Below the pieces are notes generated by a model. It saw only the letters and a program-made list of their open reading frames with translations, had not been told where the DNA came from and ran no database searches. The translations under genes and the position numbers were made by a program. A stretch of 64,000 nucleotides of DNA, from positions 14,718-78,717 of the forward strand of contig CAYLLT010000010.1 of the NCBI GenBank assembly GCA_964384465.1, given 5' to 3'. The stretch comes from CAYLLT01 sp964384465. Lineage in GTDB: Bacteria > Planctomycetota > Phycisphaerae > UBA1845 > PWPN01. This document shows positions 57,040 through 64,000 of this stretch, piece after piece. Positions within the stretch are counted from its first letter, which is position 1. The number at the start of each line of letters is the position of its first letter.

Positions 57040-57844
57040 CAACAAAATGTTTTTCCAGGAACTCCTCGATGAATCGTTGCACGTCCGCCGTGTGGGCTTC
57101 TTTGCTCATGGTCTTGGAAGTCACTTCGCGGAATTCGGCATTCGGGATCGCCCGGGCCAGTTTCTGGCCGAGGTCGAACGGGTGCACGGGGTCCTCGCGG
57201 TTGGCCAGAACCAGCGTGGGCACGTCGATCACTTTCAGATCATCGAGCCGCTGGAGCGGGCGATCGTTGGGGATGCGCTCAAGCAGGACCACGTGATCGT
57301 TGATGCGCGGCGATTCGAACTGCCGCAGCAGCGTACCGGCCACGTCCGGGGACTGCTGGAGCATTTCCGCATATATCGGCGAGGCCTGGAACAGCTCCTG
57401 CCCGCGCCGGGGGCCGTGCTCGCGGACGAGGCGGGCGATGAATGAATAGACTTCGACGTTGCGCGGTATGGGCCCTTCGAGCCACGCCGGCCGAGACAGA
57501 ACCAGACCCTGTACCCGATCGGGGAACCGCAGCACGAGATTCAGCGCGATCGCGGAGCCCATCGAAATGCCGCCAATGACCGCCTCGCGAATGTTGAGAT
57601 GATCCATCAGCGCCCGCAGGTCGTCGGCAAACGTTGCGATGCTGATTTTTTCGGGATCGCCGAGCGGCTCGCTTTGGCCGTGCCCGCGGCAATCGAACGT
57701 GATGAGCCGGATACCCTCCGGCGGCTGAAACAGTCCGAACGGCTGAGAGACATCGCCGCCGAGGCCGTGCTGGAAGAAGAAGGGGAGACCCTGGCCCGCG
57801 TCGAGATAGTGAAACCGAATGTTGTCGTGTTGGAAGGACGGCAT
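57005..57844 (-). CDS. Alpha/beta hydrolase
   Basis: This 279-residue protein has the alpha/beta hydrolase fold: FFFQHGLGGDVSQPFGLFQP (oxyanion hole), LITFDCRGHGQSEPLGD, the nucleophile elbow VIGGISMGSAIALNLVL, VLANREDPVHPFD with the acid, and SKEAHTADVQRFIEEFL with the His. The closeness to a sugar isomerase, a Gfo/Idh dehydrogenase and a RuBisCO-like protein suggests a lactonase acting on a sugar acid lactone, but this is inferred from context. ATG 57844 is used; a start at 57856 is also in frame. The C-terminal end is repeat-derived. Confidence 0.85.
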   Translation of the reverse strand: MPSFQHDNIRFHYLDAGQGLPFFFQHGLGGDVSQPFGLFQPPEGIRLITFDCRGHGQSEPLGDPEKISIATFADDLRALMDHLNIREAVIGGISMGSAIALNLVLRFPDRVQGLVLSRPAWLEGPIPRNVEVYSFIARLVREHGPRRGQELFQASPIYAEMLQQSPDVAGTLLRQFESPRINDHVVLLERIPNDRPLQRLDDLKVIDVPTLVLANREDPVHPFDLGQKLARAIPNAEFREVTSKTMSKEAHTADVQRFIEEFLEKHFVEPPRRQRAKNG

Positions 57845-57860
57845 GACGCGGTTCAACAGT

Positions 57861-58697
57861 TCAGGCGATGCGGCTCAATTTGCCTTTCAGAAACGCGACA
57901 CATTCGGGCACCTGCGACTCGTCGAGGCCGTGGAGGATCAGCGGGCCGTCGAAGTTTGCGCTGCGAAGCAGTTGCACGTAATAATCATAATCGAGAACGC
58001 CCTTCCCCGCAGCCTCGTGCCCGGCCTCGCCGTCGCGGCTCAGGTCTTTGGCGTGGGCCAGGACGATGTCGCGGCCGAGCAGATCGAAGGCTTCGTCCAT
58101 GACCTGCCGCATGCGTGCCAGCTCGCCGGTGTGGAACAGGTTGGCCGCGTCCATGACCACCTTGAGCCGCGGCGACTGCATTTCATCCAGCAGCCGCCGC
58201 CCCTTGGCGGCCGAGTCGATGACGTTGGATACCTCCGGCTCGAATGCCAGCGTAACGCCGAATTCATGTGCAATCTGGAGGGCCTCGCGCATCGTTGCGA
58301 TGAGGTCCCGCCACGCCTCCGGCAGATCGTTGTCCGCGTGACGCCGCCACATGTTCTCCGCATCGCGTGTGCCGGTGCAGAGCGTGATGACCGAGGTGCC
58401 CAAGCCCTTGCACGCGGCCGCGAGTACGCGCAATCGGCGGAGGCCGTCGCGGCGATGCCGCGGGTCGGGGTGGATCATGTTGAACGTGCCGGAGACGGCG
58501 GACATTTCGATGTCGCGGGCGGCCATCTCGCGGCGGATCGTGTCGCACAGCTCAGGGTCGATCCGCTCCGGCATCGGCGGCAGGCCGGCGCAAGCCATGT
58601 TGAACTGTACGCTGTGCAGGCTGTGCGACTGCACCGCATCGAGCACGCCGGCGAGCGTCGGCTGAGTGAAAGTCTTGGCCATGATGCCGATTTGCAT
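57861..58697 (-). CDS. TIM-barrel sugar isomerase/epimerase
   Basis: This 278-residue protein is of the xylose-isomerase-like family. Metal-ligand segments are LAFEPEVSNVIDS (Glu), VVMDAANLFHTGEL (Asp), IVLAHAKDLSRDGEAGHEAA (His) and LILHGLDESQVPEC. It starts MQIGIMAKTFTQPTL. Relatives act as ketose epimerases, hydroxypyruvate isomerases, or as decarboxylases of oxo-sugar acids in apionate pathways. It is followed by the hydrolase 16 bp later, and the Gfo/Idh gene lies upstream, so it belongs to the sugar-acid set. Confidence 0.87.
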   Translation of the reverse strand: MQIGIMAKTFTQPTLAGVLDAVQSHSLHSVQFNMACAGLPPMPERIDPELCDTIRREMAARDIEMSAVSGTFNMIHPDPRHRRDGLRRLRVLAAACKGLGTSVITLCTGTRDAENMWRRHADNDLPEAWRDLIATMREALQIAHEFGVTLAFEPEVSNVIDSAAKGRRLLDEMQSPRLKVVMDAANLFHTGELARMRQVMDEAFDLLGRDIVLAHAKDLSRDGEAGHEAAGKGVLDYDYYVQLLRSANFDGPLILHGLDESQVPECVAFLKGKLSRIA

Positions 58698-58712
58698 AAC
58701 TCTAATAATCTT

Positions 58713-58760
58713 AACCGCAGTCCCACATGCCCGGTACTCCGGGCATGTGGGACTGCGGTT
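58713..58760. repeat. Perfect 22-bp inverted repeat
   Basis: AACCGCAGTCCCACATGCCC.. (58713-58734) pairs perfectly with 58739-58760 around a TACT loop. It lies between the Gfo/Idh and sugar isomerase genes on the same strand. Confidence 0.95.
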
Positions 58761-58763
58761 GCA

Positions 58764-59840
58764 TTAGACAGTACCGATGACGTCCGCCAACTGAACACAC
58801 TCGTCAGTCTCGACCGATCGCGCGATAGCGACCATCGCGCGAATGGCCGCGACGCCATCGTTGATGGTCGCGCCTGTCGTTGGTGCACCTTTCAGGATCG
58901 TGTCGGCGAAGGACTCGATCTGCCGCTTGTAGGAGAAGCCGTCTTCGCCCAGCGGACGGTGGTACTGGCCATCCTTGACGGAAAAGCATTCGACGTCGGC
59001 GGACTTGTAGAACCACGGCAGATATACCTTGCCCTGCACGCTGCCGTTTTCGCCCCAGATCTGGAAGCCCTCCTGGAAATCGCCGCGAACCGCGACGGTC
59101 AGGTCCAGCAGGCCGGCGCTGCCGTCGGCGAAATCGACGGACGTGAACCAGCAGTAGGCGCCGAACTTCTCGACGAGGCGGGCCCGCACGCTGACCAGTT
59201 CGCCGCCGAGGAAGCGGGCGGTGTCCACCAGGTGGCTGCCGTGCGTGAGCATATAGTAGCGGCGCTTGTCGGCTTTGGGGTCGCCGCCGGGGCGCTTCGC
59301 GCTCGCGCTGAGTACCGGAATCGGCTGGAGATTGTCGGTCATCGTGTAACGATACGTCGAATCGCAGTACCACATCTTGAGGGCCATGCGCTCGCCAAGC
59401 TCTTCGCGGATGAACCGGGCGGCAAACTCCACGCCGGGATCGAAGCGGCGGTTGTTGCCGACCTGGAGCACGAGCTTCGATCCTTTCACCACCTGTCGCA
59501 GTTCCTCGCATTCTTCGATGTTGACGCCCAGCGGTTTTTCGACCAAGACGTGCTTGCTGGCAGCGAGCGCCTTCAGGGACATGGGCACATGAAACTCGTC
59601 GGCGATAGCGATGATGACGGCTTCAACCTGCGGGTCGGCGAGCATTGCGTCATAGTCGGCATAAATCTTCTTCGGCTCATGAATCGCCGCCATCTTCGCC
59701 CGTAAGTCGTCGGCCACGTCGCAAATGGCGTAGAGTTCCGCGTTGCGGGCCTTTCGACAGGCATCGAAATGCGCGAACTGCGCGATCGGCCCGCAGCCGA
59801 GCACGCCGATCCGTAGTAACCGATCATCTTTCTGGATCAC
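58764..59840 (-). CDS. Gfo/Idh/MocA family oxidoreductase
   Basis: This 358-residue NAD(P)-dependent dehydrogenase has the N-terminal Rossmann domain (LLRIGVLGCGPIAQFAHFDA, AELYAICDVADDLRAKMAA), the EKPLGVNIEECEEL motif with the family Lys, and a C-terminal beta-sheet domain (YYMLTHGSHLVDTARFLGGE with the catalytic Asp/His region). The family acts on sugars and sugar acids. ATG 59840 begins MIQKDDRL. Neighbouring genes (isomerase, hydrolase, RuBisCO-like protein) point to one pathway. Confidence 0.92.
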   Translation of the reverse strand: MIQKDDRLLRIGVLGCGPIAQFAHFDACRKARNAELYAICDVADDLRAKMAAIHEPKKIYADYDAMLADPQVEAVIIAIADEFHVPMSLKALAASKHVLVEKPLGVNIEECEELRQVVKGSKLVLQVGNNRRFDPGVEFAARFIREELGERMALKMWYCDSTYRYTMTDNLQPIPVLSASAKRPGGDPKADKRRYYMLTHGSHLVDTARFLGGELVSVRARLVEKFGAYCWFTSVDFADGSAGLLDLTVAVRGDFQEGFQIWGENGSVQGKVYLPWFYKSADVECFSVKDGQYHRPLGEDGFSYKRQIESFADTILKGAPTTGATINDGVAAIRAMVAIARSVETDECVQLADVIGTV

Positions 59841-59849
59841 GTTTGCGTC

Positions 59850-60194
59850 CTAGATAGCTGGTCGGTCGATGTTTGGCTGAGAAATCTCGACCAGGGAGCG
59901 TGGTTTGAGATGACTCAGCGCTTCCCCGGCCGCCGGAACCAGCGAGAGCAGATCAGACAGCTTGTTCGATTTCGCAATCAACACCAAAACAGCGACCGGC
60001 AACGTGGCCAGGTTCTGCTGCTGTTTCATGTTTCGGTCCACGGTGATGACCACATCGAAGTGGATTGCCGCCTGGGCAAGTAGTTGACCGTTTTTGAGTT
60101 GCTCCCAACCCATATCGCGGGCAGTCTTGACTTGATGGTTTACAAGCGAGCGTGCCAAACGCCAGTCGATGCAGTGGTCGAGGAGAATCCTCAT
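59850..60194 (-). CDS. DUF5615 PIN-like toxin
   Basis: This 114-residue protein has the DUF5615/Mut7-C-like PIN pattern: MRILLDHCIDWRLARSL, VKTARDMGWEQLKNGQLLAQ, DVVITVDRNMKQQQNLA with acidic residues for a nuclease site. DUF5615 proteins act as toxins paired with DUF433 antitoxins. The ATG overlaps the stop of the DUF433 gene by four bases (60191-60194), so they form one unit. It lies between the RuBisCO-like protein and the Gfo/Idh gene, breaking that catabolic set. Confidence 0.93.
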   Translation of the reverse strand: MRILLDHCIDWRLARSLVNHQVKTARDMGWEQLKNGQLLAQAAIHFDVVITVDRNMKQQQNLATLPVAVLVLIAKSNKLSDLLSLVPAAGEALSHLKPRSLVEISQPNIDRPAI

Positions 60195-60487
60195 CGTCCT
60201 CCGACCTTCTCAAGAAAGCCGGTGACGGCCGCATCCAGCACCGCGACGGCCTGCTCACGCATCACGCCCGGGAATCCCTCAAGGAACTGGTCAAGACTCT
60301 CACCGCCTTCAATGTAATCGAACAGATTCTTGACCGGGACGCGCGTGCCCGCAAAACAGGGCGCGCCGCTCATCCGCGCTGGGTTCAACCACACAATCCC
60401 GAACAGCGGATGCCCCGGCTGGATCAAGTCACCCTCCAACGCTTCGGGAGAAACGGAACTCTCAAAGCGGATCAGCGTCTCTTGCAT
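60191..60487 (-). CDS. DUF433 antitoxin
   Basis: This 98-residue protein carries a DUF433 helix-turn-helix-like domain: RMSGAPCFAGTRVPVKNLFD, YIEGGESLDQFLEGFPGV, REQAVAVLDAAVTGFL. The first 35 residues are not part of the usual domain, so an internal start is possible, although no better ribosome-binding site was found. It should bind and neutralise the DUF5615 toxin encoded directly downstream and repress its own promoter. Confidence 0.9.
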   Translation of the reverse strand: MQETLIRFESSVSPEALEGDLIQPGHPLFGIVWLNPARMSGAPCFAGTRVPVKNLFDYIEGGESLDQFLEGFPGVMREQAVAVLDAAVTGFLEKVGGR

Positions 60488-60587
60488 TACATCAACCCTC
60501 GTTGCGGTGCGGGCACGGGACTTTCACCGCACAATGAGTGGTCGCACTTAATATTCGTATGCAACCTCACCATCAATTATACCGCGA

Positions 60588-62015
60588 TTAACTCACTTCG
60601 GCCGGGTAGCGCTGGCGGAGCGCTTCTTTCAGGGATTTATAGTTTTTGCGGTCGGCAATGGCGGCCAGGGCGAGCACCTGCCTTTCCATCGGCGTGTCGC
60701 GGAGCTCGCCGGAGCGGTGAACTTCCAGGGCCTGCATCATGGCTTCCGCACCGACTCTGGGGTCCGCTTTGCCCTGGGCATTCTTGATGGAGTTAATCGC
60801 CGAGCCGGCCAGGAAGAGGATGTTTTCGGAAATCCCGCGCCGCTCCGCGTCGGCCAGGTTCGCACAGATGTTGCCCTGGTCGAGCCCGCCGGCCCGCGCG
60901 ATCATGGTCGGATTGATGCCCGGCAGCGGCCGCGTCAGGATTTCTTCCGACGCTTCCCATTCCGCCCCGTGCGGATAAATGAACGGGGCGCCCCGCCGCA
61001 ACGGCGCGGTCTGGCGGAAGTCGATGCCGTCGAGCCGGGCCAGTAGATCGATCACCTCGCGCCAGATGCCGGCGGTCTTGACGCCGATGCCGGCGTTGTG
61101 GCCGTAGATGGCCGGCGGATTTGGCAGGCTTTTAGTGGCTTCACGAACCATGCGCACCGTGCCGCCAGCGAACGATTCGCTGAACATCACGCCGGTCGCG
61201 CCCGCTTCAAGAACGGCATGAACGGTATCCAGGATTTCGTTCGGTGCCCCGGTGATGTGCGGAGCAAAAATGAGTCCGAGGCCGCCGCGCGTCTCGCGGG
61301 CCTTCTCGATGCCGGCCACGGCCCGGCGCGTGCGCTCCGAGACCGGAGAATAGTCAAGATTCGGATAGAGGTTCTCATCCTCCTTCACGAACATGAACAG
61401 CGGGCACCGGGCCGCCTCCTCGACGAGCGAGCCGACCTGCTGCGGCGTGATGCCGGTGGTCGGCTTCAGAATCGTTCCAAAAGCGGGTTGATCGCTGGCG
61501 AAGCCGGTGCATTTCCTCAACCCTTTCGGGCCATACGCGGGCCCGGGGAACGTGCGGATCACTTTCTCAGGAATCTGGAGACTGATGAGCCGCGCGTCCT
61601 GATTCTCGTACACGTCGAAGATGATCGCGTTGCCGGCGGTGTGCAGGATGTCCACCGACGTGAGATGCCCGTCCGGCTGGAGCAGCATCTTGAGCGGGAA
61701 GGCCATGTGCAGGAGGCCGATGCGGCCGGTGTCGTCGAATACGTCGATGCCGGCGGCCTTACCGGTGCACTGCTCGATGAGCGAGCCGGGCGGCACGCTC
61801 TTGGTTCCGCTGGTCGCGTGGTAGGCGATCTCCTGAACCGCCTCTTTGAGCGTCATCGTCCGCAGGGCGAAGAAGTAGCCGGCGACCAGGTAGTCGTCCA
61901 AGGCCGGGGCGGGTTTCTCCTCCAGCCGCTCGGCGATAATTGTCCGCAGCGACACCTCGCGCGCGTTGCGGTCGTGCCAGAGAACCTGCAAAGTCGGCGC
62001 GGGGATCGGTTTCAT
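60588..62015 (-). CDS. RuBisCO-like protein (form IV-type RLP)
   Basis: This 475-residue protein has the RuBisCO large-subunit fold. The active-site loop reads AFGTILKPTTGITPQQ (K184 at the K175-equivalent position; the next Lys of TxKPKxG is Thr186), and the metal-carbamate motif is FVKEDENLYP (K211, D213, E214), so magnesium binding may be retained. The loop-6 Lys region is changed (FRQTAPLRRGAPF), ruling out carbon fixation. RLPs act as enolases or decarboxylases in methionine salvage or in apionate/isoapionate routes. The nearby sugar-acid genes favour the latter. ATG 62015 begins MKPIPAPTLQVLW. Confidence 0.9.
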   Translation of the reverse strand: MKPIPAPTLQVLWHDRNAREVSLRTIIAERLEEKPAPALDDYLVAGYFFALRTMTLKEAVQEIAYHATSGTKSVPPGSLIEQCTGKAAGIDVFDDTGRIGLLHMAFPLKMLLQPDGHLTSVDILHTAGNAIIFDVYENQDARLISLQIPEKVIRTFPGPAYGPKGLRKCTGFASDQPAFGTILKPTTGITPQQVGSLVEEAARCPLFMFVKEDENLYPNLDYSPVSERTRRAVAGIEKARETRGGLGLIFAPHITGAPNEILDTVHAVLEAGATGVMFSESFAGGTVRMVREATKSLPNPPAIYGHNAGIGVKTAGIWREVIDLLARLDGIDFRQTAPLRRGAPFIYPHGAEWEASEEILTRPLPGINPTMIARAGGLDQGNICANLADAERRGISENILFLAGSAINSIKNAQGKADPRVGAEAMMQALEVHRSGELRDTPMERQVLALAAIADRKNYKSLKEALRQRYPAEVS

Positions 62016-62111
62016 GGGGAGGAATTATACGGGCAGCCGTGTTTGAGGACACCAGCGGCGACTTTCCACGCGGAGTCGGGCGAAACTACTGAGATGTTCG
62101 TATCGTGGTAA

Positions 62112-62903
62112 TCAGGCCGCTCGGCGACGACGCGCGACGACGAGGCCCGCGAGCCCGAAGAGCAAAGCCGTGCCGGGCTCAGGCATCGGAGTGCGGACCG
62201 ACCATTCCTCGAATCCGTCTCCGGTCTGGTAGTCGGTGGGCATGTAGTGCCCGAAGTATGAGTAAAGGTAAACGTACGTGCTGCCGGTGACGCCGGGGAA
62301 GTTTGACAGCGGGACGTACATCCACATATCGCCCTGCCCGCTGCCGCTGCTTAAATTGTAATCGAGCGTGACCACATTGTCGTCCAGGAACGCCCCGAGG
62401 CTGTACCGGAGTGTACCGAGCGTGCTCTCGAGCCCGGTCTGGCTGCCGGTTGCGGACGTATATATGTTGAGCAGATCGAGGGAGAGCAGGTTGTGACCGC
62501 CGCCGTTGGGCTCATTGATGTCGAGATTGAACTCCTTGTAGTCGATTCCGCCGATGTTCACGGTCGGGATTTCGCTGAAAAATAGATTCCGCGTGTAGTT
62601 CCCATCAGTGTTCTCGTCGTACTGCACCGGCCGGCCGGAAGTGTTGTAGCCTTGCTCTTCACCTGTAGGGGAATGTCCGTTGTTGCTGGAGCCATTGTCG
62701 TGCTGGACCCGCACGAATGGGTCGATATAGCCCGTGCCCGCCGGCTGGAACCCCGCGCGGTAGAAACGGGCCCCGTTCGCCGTACCGCTGGTCGTGTTCA
62801 CCAGATCCACAACATCTGCGCTCGCGGTGGTCGCACACGCTGTGAGCGACAACAGAGCAATTGCTGTTCGCGTCACATTAAAAATATCACGGTGCTTCAT
62901 CAT
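62112..62903 (-). CDS. PEP-CTERM surface protein
   Basis: This 263-residue protein has a signal peptide (about residues 10-29, ending TTASAD), a beta-rich body without a recognised family (GYIDPFVRVQHDNGSSNNGH, IGGIDYKEFNLDINEPNGGG, MWMYVPLSNFPGVTGSTYVY) and a PEP-CTERM sorting signal (MPEPGTALLFGLAGLVVARR then RRAA). Exosortase would process and anchor it at the surface. ATG 62903 is next to ATG 62900. It stands alone downstream of a 550-bp AT-rich region. Confidence 0.87.
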   Translation of the reverse strand: MMKHRDIFNVTRTAIALLSLTACATTASADVVDLVNTTSGTANGARFYRAGFQPAGTGYIDPFVRVQHDNGSSNNGHSPTGEEQGYNTSGRPVQYDENTDGNYTRNLFFSEIPTVNIGGIDYKEFNLDINEPNGGGHNLLSLDLLNIYTSATGSQTGLESTLGTLRYSLGAFLDDNVVTLDYNLSSGSGQGDMWMYVPLSNFPGVTGSTYVYLYSYFGHYMPTDYQTGDGFEEWSVRTPMPEPGTALLFGLAGLVVARRRRAA

Positions 62904-63453
62904 CCCCCCAGTTCCGTCTCAGTGTCCTACCGGGCGGTACGCGTTCCTCTCCAACATCTAGAAAACAATTCAAGCCGCCTTGTTGGCAAACTCTTTGCCC
63001 GCACAAGGCCGAATCGTTTCTTCCCTGTCCCTGCGAAGGACTAGGTGACTCGATCGACGATGGACTTCGGAATAAAAGCTTAAGAGATAACAGACGGGAC
63101 GAGCCGCTGACGCATCAGCAACACACAGAAATGCTCTTCCTCGCCTTTCCCGCTCCTATGCCTATTACCCATCCTACCTATAATGATACTGAATCCCACG
63201 CAGAACACAAGCAAAAAATAAAGAAAAAGTCGTCCGTTTCCTGTTTTCTCTATAACTTATTATAAAACATGATCTTGGGATCAAATCCGGTCGTGCTGCC
63301 CGCTCCTCTAAGGTTTCTCCGCAACCCGCTCCTTGTTGGACGGTACAAAGCATCGGGTCAGCTCAAGACTACCGCGCTCAAGCTGCGCGATGGCGGTTCG
63401 GCTTTCCGCGGAGCGTGAACAAGTGGCATGTGAAACGACAGGAAACGAACCTG
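62904..63453. other. AT-rich divergent intergenic region
   Basis: No gene is supported. The stretch 63175-63275 is strikingly AT-rich for this genome (AAAAAATAAAGAAAAAG, TATAACTTATTATAAAACAT) and probably holds promoters for the PEP-CTERM gene to the left and the GspE gene to the right. A weak GCCTTGT/ACAAGGC hairpin lies near 62975-63007. Confidence 0.6.
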
Positions 63454-64000
63454 TGAGCGTCGGTGAAATTCTGTTAGAACGCGGGCTGATCACTGCGGAG
63501 CACTTGCAGTCTGCGCTGGCCGCGAGGAAAAGCCCCTACGACCGCATCGATCGCATCCTGGTCAAGATGGGGTTCGTGGACGAGCGCGAAGTGCTCAAGG
63601 TGCTCGGCGAGCAGATGAGCATTCCGGTTGTGGACCTGTCCGAGATCCAGATCGACATCGAGCTGCTCAAGCAGATGCCGGCGCGGCTGGTGCACAAGCG
63701 CGGGCTGATCCCGATCCAGAAGACGAACGGCACGCTGCGGGTGGCGATGGCCGACCCGTATGACATCGGGGCGATCGACGATTTGCGGATGCACACCGGC
63801 CTCAAGGTCGAGCAGGTACTGGCCAACGAAGCGGAAATTCAGCGGATCATCCGCCAGCACTTCGGCGTGGGCGGCTCGACCATCGACGAGATGATCGAGG
63901 AGCAGGAAGACGAAGTCGAGCTGCTCAGCGAATCGGTTGACGACAACGGCGACCTGATCGAGATGGCCCAGGAGGCCACGGTCGTCAAGCTGGTGAACGA
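63454..64000 (+). CDS. GspE/PilB-type secretion or pilus ATPase, N-terminal part
   Basis: The GTG at 63454 opens a frame running off the right edge (182 residues visible). VGEILLERGLITAEHLQSAL, then DRILVKMGFVDEREVLKVLG, form the MshEN/GspE N-terminal domain. LIPIQKTNGTLRVAMADPYD, GAIDDLRMHTGLKVEQVLAN and IIRQHFGVGGSTIDEMI continue the GspE-N family. The catalytic ATPase (Walker) part lies outside the window. It powers type IV pilus or type II secretion assembly and could serve the pilin-like proteins at 38-45 kb. AGGAAACGAACCT precedes the start. Confidence 0.9.

Noticed and set aside
57819..59705. 628-codon open frame on the plus strand opposite the isomerase and Gfo/Idh genes
   Set aside because: It spans two real minus-strand genes and their gap. 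The protein has no recognisable domain, so it is a shadow of codon bias.

Overview
The window looks like part of a chromosome from a planctomycete, possibly Phycisphaerae or an uncultured relative. It is GC-rich. It carries PEP-CTERM and dockerin-like surface proteins, lone pilin-like (N-methylation signal) proteins, a TMTC-like TPR glycosyltransferase, a CobA-HemD fusion, a RuBisCO-like protein, motAB, and many small dispersed repeats of the kind found between planctomycete genes. The taxonomic call rests on gene content only. No rRNA, tRNA or CRISPR array was seen.

Layout. 1-2.4 kb: a phage remnant (terminase large subunit running off the left edge, then a DUF935 portal). 2.5-7.8 kb: carbamoyltransferase, SxtJ-like membrane protein, SGNH hydrolase, DUF5989 protein and metallophosphoesterase, all on the plus strand; a likely surface-polymer or secondary-metabolite modification cluster. 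7.9-15.4 kb: acyl-CoA ligase, two sugar isomerases, CPBP protease, an RdgC-like protein on the other strand, and the TMTC/TPR protein. 15.5-21.5 kb, minus strand: GDP-fucose synthase, a methyltransferase-glycosyltransferase fusion, adenine deaminase, a MocA-like nucleotidyltransferase and XdhC. 21.7-28.3 kb: AmmeMemoRadiSam protein B, HEAT protein, PyrK-like reductase, RCK protein, motA-motB and a LolA-like protein. 28.6-36.1 kb: a large secreted sugar dehydrogenase with a calcium-repeat stalk, cobA-hemD, an MBL-fold protein, a bifunctional nuclease and a galactokinase-like kinase. 36.1-38.0 kb: broken toxin-antitoxin/HNH debris and repeats.

38.0-41.3 kb, minus strand: a cobalamin riboswitch with an intrinsic terminator controls a three-gene surface operon (PEP-CTERM protein, large surface protein with a dockerin-like tail, pilin-like protein). 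A truncated beta-propeller ORF lies upstream. 41.5-46.9 kb, minus strand: a second surface-protein/pilin-like pair leads into a histidine kinase and a sigma-54 response regulator. 47.4-56.2 kb: secreted Cys-rich protein, lysophospholipase-like hydrolase, pdxA, riboflavin synthase, mannose-6-phosphate isomerase-like protein, two lipoproteins, 6-phosphogluconolactonase and an aminotransferase. 56.3-62.0 kb, minus strand: Rpe-like epimerase, alpha/beta hydrolase, sugar isomerase, Gfo/Idh oxidoreductase, a DUF433/DUF5615 toxin-antitoxin pair and a RuBisCO-like protein; apart from the TA pair this looks like a sugar-acid catabolic set. 62.1-64 kb: a PEP-CTERM protein and the start of a GspE/PilB ATPase.

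Two observations stand out. First, the cobalamin riboswitch commands surface proteins rather than a recognisable transporter. Second, about twenty families of short, mostly palindromic repeats are scattered through the window. Many sit between genes, but several lie in frame inside conserved enzymes and kinases, adding short peptides at loops or termini, much like the palindromic coding elements known from Rickettsia.
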